Source of the DNA: Lentinula raphanica | Lineage: Eukaryota; Basidiomycota; Agaricomycetes; Agaricales; Omphalotaceae | Direction of reading: 5' to 3' | Assembly (NCBI GenBank): GCA_027919835.1 | Contig: JANVFP010000035.1 | Coordinates: 434,001 to 498,000, forward strand | Length of the DNA: 64,000 nt | In this document: one piece after another, positions 36,310-46,209 of the stretch | Position numbering within the stretch: position 1 is the stretch's first letter | How the letters are laid out: each line of letters starts with the position of its first letter | Notes under the pieces: model-generated | What the model was told of the DNA's origin: nothing | The model's database searches: none | Seen by the model: the letters and a program-made list of their open reading frames with translations, nothing else | Position numbers and translations under genes: made by a program

Positions 36310-37800
36310 TCAATCTGTCGTTGGTTTGGGTTGAGGCATAGGCGCGGTCCAATTGTCGAATCCAAGGTCAACCGCTATGAGGACGGGTTAGCGATGTGTG
36401 GAGTATGATATGAATATTAGACATACGCCATGGGGGCATGATAAATCTGAATCGTGACGAAAAAAAATAGATCAGCGGCCGTTGACACAGAGATTAACAC
36501 ACAAATTAATACCTCTTCTGCTTTCCTGATGCCGCTAATCCATCGAGCTCCGCAATATCTTCTTTCTGAAGCTTCTTGAGGGCGGTGAGAGTCCCAGTAA
36601 GATTAGAAAGAATACGAGAGGGAGTGACGGATTTTGGAAGGGCGACAATATTGTGGGCCACTAGGAGAATTTTAATACAGGGAAAACGCGGACAGAAAAG
36701 TAATGAAATCGACCTAGCCATCCAAGAAGAACATCTGAAGGCTGGACAGAGTGTTTCTCCGCGATCTTAACCACAACGTCATCCTTGAGAAGTGGTGAGT
36801 TCGTAGAGCCCAGCGGCGAATACGCCTCGGGAACTATTCCCTTTGCACGGCAATATGCAAGCAACTCGTGTTGAGGGTTATAAGGATGTAATTCCAACTT
36901 CATTGTAGGTGATTAGAGCCAAAAAATGAGAGCGAAATACGAAATCTTTGACGTACTTGATTAACAGCAGGGATAATTTCCGCAGAAGGAAGAATTTCTT
37001 CCATTTTCTTAACAGAAAAGTTGCTGATTCCAATGGTCTTGACTTTCCCTATGGGATACTCAACGTCGAACGACCGCGTAGATAACAAGATTAAAAACAT
37101 GATTCACCCTTCTTCACTAATGCTTCCATTTGCTTCCAAGTATCGGATAATTTCCAGGAGTGAACGACATCCCGCAGACCATTAGGCAAAGTTGGGAAGG
37201 CTGGGTGATTTCCATTCGGATTTAATGCTACTGGCCAATGAATAAGGTATACTGATTGGGCCAGAAAGTGAACGCGAGTGAGTTGATAAGAAGGTGATAA
37301 TCAAAAGGCTCACGATCTAAGTAACTCGTTCCAAGATTAGCCAGAGTTTCATCGAGGGCCTCTTCAACGCGGTTGTGATAAGTTCCCCAAACTTTGCTGG
37401 TTATCTGTGATATGGTAAGTGCCGTTGAGGATCAGTAACTCACAACTCGCGAAACGATCAACTAAGTACACACAAAGATTTCCGAACGGGGAACACCAGA
37501 TTGTCTGATCCCCTCACCGACCTCTTTTTCATTATTGTAACCCCTTGTTACAAGCAGGTGGTATTTGAGTTGCAAGCATCGAGGTACGCGGAGACCTACC
37601 AGGCGCAATCAACATGCCTATATCCAGCTTCCTTCAAGGCATAAGCTACTGCTGCATTGACTTCTTCAGGCGAAGATTGCCAGGTGCCTTTGCCGAGGAC
37701 GGTGAGAGGTAGGAACATGGACAAAGACTATATCACGATTACCTAGACCGATGGAAGGTATCTCTATTCCGTTATTGAGCTTGATGAGAGGGACTGACAT
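36310..37800 (-). CDS. Aldo-keto reductase
   Basis: NADPH-dependent aldo-keto reductase (TIM barrel). The start at 37800 (MSVPLIKLNNGIEIPSIGLG) is followed by GYRHVDCAW, spliced to GYNNEKEVGEGIRQSGV, giving the catalytic Asp and Tyr. Next come LYLIHWPVALNPNGNHP, TIGISNFSVKKMEEIL, VELHPYNPQHELLAYCRAKG, IVPEAYSPLGS and VAHNIVALPKSVTPSRI, the NADPH-binding segment. Two small terminal exons read RFIMPPW and then VDLGFDNWTAPMPQPKPT, with the stop at 36310. Nine or so exons, about 320 residues. The substrate cannot be told from sequence. D-glucuronate or a related uronate would make sense beside MIOX (inference). Confidence 0.85.
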
Positions 37801-38202
37801 GATGGGTCTGAAGGAAAGAAAGAAAGCATCGATCGTGGACAAACCTTTAATACAGTCCACTTTCGAATGCGGGCCACCACCGGGCCGGCTACTCCCCGAT
37901 GGGCCGGATTGATCGGTCGGCCCGAACTTCAGTACAGGCGCCAACCTCAGTGCTGTGGCTTGAACCTCTCCTTCAACTTGCTTCTGTACAGTGTACAACT
38001 CCAGTCGAAAATGGACCCACTCTCTTCCAAGAGCTCAACCTCAGGCCTCATCTTCTATTCGGGCAATCCACTAGTTTGTGAGGTCTCCAGAGCTCAATGA
38101 CTGCAGTAACACCAGACACGTGGTCACAATTTCGAGAAGTTTGGAAGCCGTGCAACGCACGTCAATTTTGCGTCAGTCCTTGCTCACTTACAAGTTACCA
38201 CC
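37801..38202. promoter_or_regulatory. Divergent promoter region, aldo-keto reductase / HAD-II
   Basis: 402 bp between the two ATGs. It contains a GC-rich block (GGCCGGCTACTCC, GGGCCGGATTG) near 37880-37910 and a CACGTG E-box near 38118. Shared regulation is possible. Confidence 0.45.
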
Positions 38203-39190
38203 ATGTCAGAGAGCTCTGAGAGTACGGCTAGATTGACTGACTTCAAAGTTCTCGTCTTCGACGTCTATGGCACCCTCGCTGTACGTCTTTTGGTTCTATT
38301 ACTACAGTACTGCAATAACAACCTACTCGTCTCAGGACTGGGAAACAGGCATCTACTTGGGACTCAAACCTATGCTCAACCGATACGCGGAATCTTCGCA
38401 GTGGTCGCGTAAACAAGCGTTAGAAGCTTACAGCGCTGTCGAAAGTGATCTCCAAGCCAAGTACCCACACCTACTCTACGCCGACCTCCTTTCGAAAGTG
38501 CACGAGTTGATGGAGGAAAGACTTAGAGCAGCCTCGGGACTTCCTGTGAAGACGTCCACAGGCGATGGTGATCCCTCGTATATACCCGATAGCTCAGGTG
38601 CATCCACTTCGAATCAGGCAGAACCGTCCCGCAACGATGAGCATGCGATATTCGGACAGTCGATCAGAGATTGGCCAATATTTCCCGATAGCCACGCCGC
38701 TCTTCACGCACTTTCAGAGCATTACAAGCTCGTCGTCCTGTCTAATGTTGACCGACAATCGTTCGCTCACACGCTAGCCAAGCTATCTGAAGGCCCGTCG
38801 TCCGAATTCTCTCCGGACACTTATGCACCCCCAGACTTGGAAGATCGATGGTATCCAAAGTCTAACCCGAAGTCCAAATCGCCTTTCACGTTGATTCTTA
38901 CCGCACAAGATGTGCAGAGCTACAAACCGGCTTTACGGGGGTTCGAAGTTGCCTTGGACGATATCCATCAGGATCCGGCATTGCGCCACACTCCTAAACA
39001 TGAAGTTCTCTGGGTTGCTCAGAGCCAATTTCATGATCTAGAGCCAGTCAGCCGTCTCGGAGTGAAGAGCGTCTTCATTGATCGACAAGGTGCCACCATG
39101 GGCTTCAGGTTAAGTACGCCACCGTATTCCTGGAGATTTGAAACCTTGGGGGCCATGGCTGATGCTGTGACCAAGGAGTTTAAGCAGTAG
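38203..39190 (+). CDS. HAD-superfamily hydrolase, class II haloacid dehalogenase-like
   Basis: HAD hydrolase of the 2-haloacid dehalogenase-like group. Two exons: MSESSESTARLTDFK then VLVFDVYGTLA carries the nucleophile (FDVYGTL), and a 59-bp intron leads to DWETGIYLGLKPMLNRYAE. Further marks are WPIFPDSHAALHALSEHYK, LVVLSNVDR (motif II SN), TAQDVQSYKPA (motif III Lys), VLWVAQSQFHDLEPVSRLG (motif IV replaced by QSQFHD) and SVFIDRQ. About 310 residues. The substrate is unknown; many fungal members are not dehalogenases but phosphatases. An insertion of low-complexity Ser/Asp residues lies in the cap region. Confidence 0.82.
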
Positions 39191-39972
39191 GGACTTCTGC
39201 GAAATTCATCTCTGTGATACCTAGTCTGAATTCCATTTGAGGCAGTTTGAGGCCTTGAGCACTGCTGGCCACCATGAGTACCGATGAGGCACACAAAGAG
39301 TACTATGTGCTCTTATGCACCAGCGTCTGCAATCTGGTGCATGTTTTCACGAACTTTGAACTCAATAACTTTAAGCAGCCGTTACAATGTGTGAGTCATA
39401 CGTTAGACGCTCGAAATGCTTTTTCCTTCCTCAATGCTCTCACAACTACAAGTTCAACTCGGAGAATGAAGAAAGAGACAAGCAGGATTTCCACCTATGT
39501 TTGACCACCCTTGCAACTCTCGATAAGTGGCTGGATCAGCCCTCATGCAAAATATCCTCTTCCAGTTTCTCGGGGTTTGAATAAGTATACAAAATTCAAA
39601 TCATTTTTCGACCGCGACGGACACCTGCACAGCACAGCCCTCCTAGCTACCCAAATATCCTCTTTGGGTGGTCATGGTAAAATATCCAACTTCTCAGCGC
39701 TTTCGCAAGCTCCTTATCCTTGTCCTGGCCCGGTAAAACATACTGATTGAGTCAATTTCGTTACGACTCGGACACGGATTCGACATAGATATTTGGGTTA
39801 CAATATTAAAGTCGAGTCAAAAACATCACTGCGCCCACTCCAATTCCAAATCGAGGCATTGAGCTGTTCTCCGTGCATGCACCTTTTTGTCAAATACACT
39901 TGAATACGATGATGACAAGGATGAAGTGCGCAACGATGGAATAAGATTATCTATGCATCAAGCCTGTTCGCA
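39191..39972. other. 780-bp intergenic region
   Basis: Downstream of the HAD-II gene and upstream of the next uncharacterised gene. No motif-bearing frame or repeat noted. Confidence 0.5.
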
Positions 39973-42228
39973 ATGGACATTCATAAAGCTGGCAGCTTTC
40001 CTCAAGTTCGTTCAAAAAAGTTCGCCTCTCCTCCTCGCACCGGGAAGTCATACAAGATAATGACCCCGGAGCAATATGCTGCCTTCGAACATCGCATAAG
40101 GGGGCTCTCGGTCGCGATATGGATCGCACAAAGACAATCTCTACCGCTAGGGATACCCCCAAAAGAACCAGCTAATCTACGAATCTACCGGGCAATTGCC
40201 ACACTCCTTACCACAAATCCCAAGGAGGAAGGAGTCATCACCGCGACTGCCACACCCGTCACTGGCGTGCGTATCCCTGGTGCTCCCCTCAACGGTCTAA
40301 CGGTCATAGCCCCATTCCATGATTCTTCGTTGCGAGGGAAGCCGACACTATTAGTGGAGAAGATCTCGATTCCTGATCGCCACTCTCTCGCAACGCAGGA
40401 GGATCCCGAATGCCCAAGGTGCGAACCATCATGTTACGATTTCCTCTATTCATCAAACAGTAACCCATTGTTTATTATGTTCCGCATACGGTTAGACCTG
40501 AACCCAATGATATCGTGAGGCACAGTACCGAGATTTTCCAAAACCTACAGTATTTATCCCAGACTCGGGTTTTGCGCTCCGAGGGCTTGATTGAAAGAGC
40601 TGAATTCGAGTCGCAAAGCTTGAAGATCACTCGATTCGTTTTGAGTCGATGTTGGAAGGCTGTCAAAACTCGTTTGGACGCAGGTCGATTTCTACTCGCA
40701 TATCAAGGCTCTGCGACGACTCTCGGCAAAATCCTAAAAGGCTGGTTGCCTCGGCACGGTGATAGACTAACTTCCCCTGAGCCATGGGTGTCGGTGAACG
40801 ATACGTATCTCGCCCATCTCTTACAGCACGAGCGGGTACCCAGACGAAATTCTAATAATGAAGATTCCATGTATTTCGGGACCGAATCTGCTTCTGGTTG
40901 GATGAAAACTTTGGGCAAGATGATTGAAGACCTACATAACGCCACAGATAGATATGCCTCAAATCATTCGTCTAACGATCTTGCTATGATGGCGACAAAC
41001 ATGAGGTCATTGGCCCATCTTCTGAATTCTGTGCCAATTCGTACCATTTTCGAATCACAGTCTCTTCAAAGCCAGTTCGACATGTTGCGCAAGAGGAAAA
41101 CTGACTTTTCAATTACTGTTGAACCCACTCGGACCCTGCTAGAAATTATTGGTGAGTACATATATCATTCCTACACCTGCCAGATGCCGGGAAATCCTGA
41201 AATCTATCACGATCACAGAAGACGAACGCAGATTGAATGAAGCGGCTGGCCATCATGTATTTCGATATTTACTTTCGCTCGTCAAGTGGTACAGAGCGGC
41301 TACAACCGATCTCCCGGACCTGTTGGCAAAATTTGCCCACACTAGCCTTGTATGTGACGTTGTAAAAGTGCCTTTCCCAGTCATACAGCCTCAACGGAGG
41401 TTGAAAATGCATTCCCCCCTCTTTGTTGCGAGGGAGAGGTTACATTCTTTCCTTTCTGCAAGCAACACTGAACATCCATACTCGCAGAATGATGCTAGAA
41501 GCCTCTACGCCTTACTCGACGAGGTTTTTGCGCCAAGATCATCATCTGCTTCCTGTCGGATTCCTTCGCCAAAGCCAGATGGAATTGTATTAGAGGAATT
41601 CCCAGGAAACTTCCACTCGCTAGCTATTTCACTCTCAGTAGTCAGCGGCGACTCTACCTCTAGCTCACCAGATGCTACTTCTCCCAATTGGAGGCTACAT
41701 ATGGCCGGACAAATGTACCCTCTCACTCGCTCAAAACCTGATCCTCCTACTAACGATTTCGTTACGCCTTCAGAATGGGGGTATTCCACCTCGTTCAAAC
41801 GATGTTGCTACTGTTGCAGCCTATTAGATGAAATCCTGGCTTCGATTCAAAAAGGTGCTTCCGGTCCTGATATCATCTCTGACCTGACCGTGCCGCTCAA
41901 AAATCACTATGGTGTATTCGTCCCTTGGACTCCGCCTCCCCTTGGCTATGGCCTAGGGCATAAAACTCTTGCCTTGTTAGAGCAGACATTGGGTGCCATC
42001 CTGCTAGGATCCATTCTTCAGCTTATGGATTCTAAGGGTTTGGCCACTGGCAATAAGCCACGATTTAATTCTATGGAAGGCAACGTATCCTCTAGAGGCT
42101 CTCATCTTGGGTCATCACAAAATCGACAATCGGCAGTACATTTATCCCGTCTGTCTGGTGTGCCGACAATATTTGAGAGTTCTTCCAATCAGGGCAGATC
42201 CATCCACAATCATCCCCCCCAATCATAG
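39973..42228 (+). CDS. Uncharacterised Agaricomycete protein with CCxCC motif (possible degenerate deaminase-like fold)
   Basis: Not confidently recognised. Start at 39973 (MDIHKAGSFPQVRSKKF). The three exons are joined near 40470-40515 (least certain) and at 41152-41217, where donor GTGAGT and acceptor ATCACAG keep frame (EIIEDERRLNEAAG). The helical middle holds TLGKMIEDLHNATDRYA. The C-terminal part has NWRLHMAGQMYPLTRSK, then GYSTSFKRCCYCCSLLDEIL, then HYGVFVPWTPPPLG. The last two blocks resemble lineage-expanded fungal proteins whose H-[ACE]-E and S-K-x2-C-x2-C motifs are read as OTT_1508-like deaminases. Here the catalytic Glu position reads Ala (HMA), so an enzyme is unlikely if the relation holds. 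About 700 residues. Confidence 0.6.
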
Positions 42229-42893
42229 TCATTGCGTCTATCAGCGTACACCCTTGGATTTACCCTCTGTATGATACGTGATGTATCATTGCCCTCAATA
42301 ATCCACATAGAAGCCTACCGCACCGTTGAGCTCCTCTGCTCTAATCATGTATTTTTACTGCTCCGTTTGTATAATCAACGCTGCACTACATAGCACTTAA
42401 ATCGGGCTTGAGAATGATAGTGTGGAAACAGTTCAGATGTTGGGAATTTGTTCCAGGAAAACTTCGTGACGTTTACTTTACCATGATTGCGGCAAGCTGG
42501 CGTACTGATGTACGATGGTTGGACCTACTGATGCCCATGCGCTTTCGGGGCTTTTAACTGCTGTTATCTGAACAAGATCAGAAAACATTTGAACGGAATC
42601 ATGTTATACAGTGAAGACTGGTCTTTGAGCATGACTCGGAGAACAGCTTCGGTTTGTTGACTGACTCATGTCAGAGGGGGGAAAGTTCCGTTGAAACCCA
42701 CACGCTTACTGTCAGAACATGATACATGGGCACCATGAACGCCCACCAACGGTGAGGACCGAACTCATCGTTCGATTGAAGAGATCTCGAGAGCCTTCGT
42801 CATATGCAGAGGCAACTCCGAGGACGTCTGGACAAAACCGATTGCAGCATTGAGGATATCCACGAATACAGCTATGCCGACAAAGAGAGAGAG
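42229..42893. other. 665-bp intergenic, between convergent genes
   Basis: No gene or repeat recognised. A near-palindromic patch (ATACGTGATGTATCAT) lies near 42272. Confidence 0.5.
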
Positions 42894-44107
42894 CTACAAA
42901 AGAGGTTGCTTCCCTGGCTTGGGGTAAAGCCTCTCCTTTATTTGCCACGGCGTATTATAGTACATACGCTTCTCGAAGACGTAGTATTCAGTGAGTTGGA
43001 CTCGTTTGGCAGGTATCCGACGTCCTTTTTTCGAAGCGCCCGGTTCAGGTGTGTGCAATGCATTCCCTTGGGCGTCGTATATCTCCAGGCTCTGTAGAGG
43101 GAACCAAAGTGGTCAGATACATGATCACGGTCAGGCGACAGACAAACAAACCTGTTCAGTTTCGAATTTGACTAGAGCGTTGACGAGAAGGCGATTTCCA
43201 TATGGTGGAGGTGTTGATCCAAGGTGTCCCTCTGTACTTCTGATCGAGATGATTTTTGCGGGTGCAATTTCGCGGTGAAGAGTCCAGATGTAAGTGTACC
43301 CCTTGGCTTTCTTGATGAGTTTCTCCATCTCTTGGTAGTACGGTGATTGGGTCAGTCTAGAAAGTTCGTCCTTGTCGTGTCTAGCATGTCATTAGCGAAA
43401 GGAGATGTGGCCGTGGAGTATGACGAACTTTGCCAAAGCCTGCTGCACAGCTATATAGCTCTCGAGTAATATCTTCCGCAGGGGTGCTACCCAGGATGTG
43501 GGCTTTGTCGACGAAGGAGTACACAAGTGAAGAGGCATTCGGAAGACGCTCATGAAACCCTTCGTTTGATGGTCAATACCCGGAAGGCTGTCATATGAGA
43601 CTAATCGCATCATGCTAAGTTTCAACGTTTGAACAAAGACTTTCGTGGATTCCAAGTAGCAAGTACCTGAATATGTTTTTGCCGCGGTTATTCTGGTTTG
43701 ACAACCATTGTGATATTCGCTCTTTGATACTTGTGTACTTAGATTTCGACCACGGCGCGGTAGAATACGGTATTGCAACGTCTAACGATCATGTGAGGAA
43801 CCATGAGATGAGCCAAACATTGTCGATACGCACCAAGAGTATCGACTGGTTGAGCCCATATATCAACACCCTGTTTTTGACCGACGACTTGAGCATGGTG
43901 AATGAATTTAAGTTGCTCTTCCTCTGAATAGTTTTGTAGATCAATATTGTCATTGTCGTTGGTCTTCTTCCGTCTCCTTGCAGTTATCGTGTGAGCACTG
44001 CGAGCACGAGAAAACACATTATGGGAGGCAGCAGAATAGGTAATGTAGAGAGATTTGCTATGACGAAGACATCGTGAAGTTCTGCCGGAGACGAAGGCCA
44101 AGTTCAT
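42894..44107 (-). CDS. Mitochondrial Tim44-like domain protein (mL45/Mba1 type)
   Basis: Predicted mitochondrial inner-membrane or ribosome-associated protein of the Tim44-like/mL45 group, which docks mitoribosomes at the membrane. The start at 44107 gives an Arg-rich presequence (MNLAFVSGRTSRCLRHSKS, then FSRARSAHTITARRRKK). The next exons contain YSEEEQLKFIHHAQVV and, after introns, VAPLRKILLESYIAVQQALAK, HDKDELSRLTQSPYYQEMEK, YTYIWTLHREIAPAKIISIR, NRLLVNALVKFETEQSLEIYD, and ending near RLYPKPGKQPLL at 42894. The joins around 43340-43440 and 43075-43150 keep frame. The first ATG is the only one: upstream in frame there is no other Met codon. Confidence 0.68.
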
Positions 44108-44253
44108 GGAAGAGTTTTGCGTGAAGGCGCTTACGCTTTGTGCCGCGGGCGAGTTGTGTTCGGCATCTACGTTTGCTTTGTCAGCCAAATTTCGGGAACC
44201 TCGGTTTGCGCAAACCAAATTTACAACTTTCACCTTTCTCCTCTACAACCATC
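44108..44253. promoter_or_regulatory. 146-bp bidirectional promoter of two mitochondrial-protein genes, with 14-bp palindrome
   Basis: The whole space between the divergent ATGs of the Tim44-like gene and the MIX17-like gene. It holds a perfect 14-bp palindrome, GGTTTGCGCAAACC, at 44203-44216, about 40 bp from the MIX17 start. No TATA box is seen. Confidence 0.6.
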
Positions 44254-44879
44254 ATGCCTGTAAGTTTTTCACTACCCGCTGTGTTGCAAAGCTGACATCT
44301 CAACTTGACTGTAGCGTCAATCTCGTGGTCGTTCATCCGTCCCTTCTCGTCCAGCTGCAGCTCCGGCTCCGGCTCAATCCAGAGGTGCACATACCGCCAC
44401 TGCCCCTGCAGGATACGGCTCCCCTGCTCATCCACCGGCACCTGTCAGTCATGCGCCTCCAGCTGCTGCTACTGCTACCTCATCTGGTCAGCCTGGTATG
44501 CTCGCCCAAATGGCTGCTACCGCAGGGTCTGTCGCTGTTGGTTCAACCATCGGACATGGTATCTCGAGTATGCTGTTCGGAGGCTCAAGTACTCCCGCAC
44601 CTGCGGTAGAAGCTGCGCAGGCACCACCAGCTTCAAGAAATCCAACTGGGATCAACTGTGAAGTTCAGGCCAGAGGTTAGTCGTTCGACAATTCGTAATC
44701 AGACTCGGTTTTTCATTCGAAACCTCCTTAGATTTTACTCAGTGTCTGGAGAAAGCCGATCTTCCTTCGTGCACCTGGTATCTTGAGCAACTGAAGGCTG
44801 TATGTATTCTGTCACAATTCATTTCTATTAAGACTTATAGTTTCTTACTTAGTGCCAGGCGGCAGCTGCTCCCTATTAG
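44254..44879 (+). CDS. MIX17: MIX17/CHCHD2-like twin CX9C mitochondrial protein
   Basis: Small mitochondrial intermembrane-space protein of the CHCHD2/10 - Mix17 family, folded by the Mia40 pathway and linked to respiratory-chain and cristae function. Four or five exons. The first is only ATG CCT, then [20 protein letters not shown] (basic, Pro/Ala-rich). The hydrophobic Gly/Ala helix ([29 protein letters not shown]) is followed by the CHCH domain: C-EVQARDFTQ-C and [11 protein letters not shown], each with nine residues between the cysteines, then QAAAAPY and the stop at 44879. About 150 residues, normal for the family. Confidence 0.9.
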
Positions 44880-45184
44880 AAGGTTGTCTTGTCATAGCTA
44901 TGGAGATGAAGAGTTGTTGGCTAGCACATTACCGTCAGAACCGTCGTCTTCTCAATATACACTCAGGTGCCAAATATGATGTAACAATGCGCAAAATCCA
45001 GTTCTTTGCAGACACTTGTGCTGAACACTAATACTATACAAATCCACCTGAGCTTTACAGACATGTATCGTTGAGAAAGCTCAACATAAACGAAATGGCA
45101 TCTACTCCCCATCTTTCCAACGGGGGCGACCTTGGCTGTGGACAAGGTTAGCATCTAAGTCACTTCTAAACTCATCGCCACTTA
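44880..45184. other. Short intergenic region
   Basis: About 300 bp between the convergent MIX17-like gene and a small secreted-protein gene. Nothing recognised. Confidence 0.5.
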
Positions 45185-45493
45185 CTACCTGTTAGCAGCT
45201 TGACCGTTGTTGGGTAGGTGCTGCATATTCCTATCTAAGCCTGAGTGAGGAAGGAGAAATAATGACCCATCGAACTCTGAAATCCAGAAAGAATCAAACG
45301 TACCCATCATCCCAAGGAATTTCGCTGTGGACATTGACGATGTCCGACCGGGTTGCGGTTTCGGCCTACCAACAATTGGAGGCTGAGGGTTTTCGTAGTC
45401 TTCATAACCTGAACCATCGTATTGAGGAAGAGGCACAGCAACCGCTGTCCCAAGGATAAGGAACAACACAAGAATGATGCGAGAGGACAGCAT
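45185..45493 (-). CDS. Small secreted protein, about 80 residues
   Basis: Predicted secreted peptide, not recognised. The start at 45493 gives MLSSRIILVLFLILGTAVAV, a good signal peptide, then PLPQYDGSGYEDYENPQPP and a Pro-rich stretch. One intron (donor GTACGTTTG, acceptor ACTCAG near 45242) joins GMMG to LDRNMQHLPNNGQAANR, stop at 45185. There are no cysteines. A TATA box lies about 135 bp upstream. The composition (Tyr/Asp/Pro-rich N-terminal part of the mature chain) resembles the other low-complexity secreted proteins of this window. Confidence 0.6.
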   Translation of the reverse strand: MLSSRIILVLFLILGTAVAVPLPQYDGSGYEDYENPQPPIVGRPKPQPGRTSSMSTAKFLGMMGTFDSFWISEFDGSLFLLPHSGLDRNMQHLPNNGQAANR

Positions 45494-46209
45494 TATGCGT
45501 GGGTTCACGAACGATTGATGTCGGGGAACAATTTCGAGTTGTTGGTGGGTAACAGTTGGGACTCAAAGAATTCAGTGACAAGTAGGGGGAGACCAGCTCT
45601 GGGGATCAAAAATTCATCCTTGAGCTTTTATAGCGTGGTGTCATGATATGATATCCGACGGAGGGCCCAAGCGAAAACCGTCGGTGGCGCGATATGCTCT
45701 GTTCAATCGTTCTCTTGGCTCGACAGCCTTCCAAGAGCTTCAGCCTTCGGCCTTCCACGTCGGACCACAGCCTCAGAACCAACTCCTACCAGCTCCTACC
45801 ATTTCCAATTCAATAAATCCTGAATCAATTCAGTGCTCTGATGGACGCTGACTCTGAAGACTGATAATCGTCAATGCGTCTTATCCCAGCATCGGAGAAT
45901 CGTCCGTGTTCCAGCACTTTCAGAGCAGCAACTTGTTGAAGGACACTGGGGAACTTGAAACAGCTGGAAGCCAATGTCCTTCTAGCGGCCCAAAGAAACA
46001 GGCCGCGCTCATTCAACTCATGCCATTTACCTCTACTGATACCACCATCATAACATCGAGCGTTCCAACTTCCCGCGCCGTAGGCAACAAGTTCGAACTT
46101 CAATTCTTCCAATGTAGATTGCCCACCGCCGGAACACTGATACTTATATTAGCTGCTCTACCCTCGAATTGCCACCCCATAGTCAGATTAACGGTGGAGC
46201 CGTGTATCT
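45494..46209. other. Left flank of the palindromic hAT locus
   Basis: About 700 bp. A direct CAACTCCTACCAGCTCCTACCA repeat-like patch lies near 45780. No gene. The base before the transposon end at 46210 is preceded by GTGTATCT, which is not repeated at the far end. Confidence 0.5.
45626..45633 (-). promoter_or_regulatory. TATA box of the small secreted-protein gene
   Basis: CTATAAAA on the minus strand (GCTATAAAAGCTC), about 135 bp before the ATG at 45493. A second possible start further up is not seen. Confidence 0.5.
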
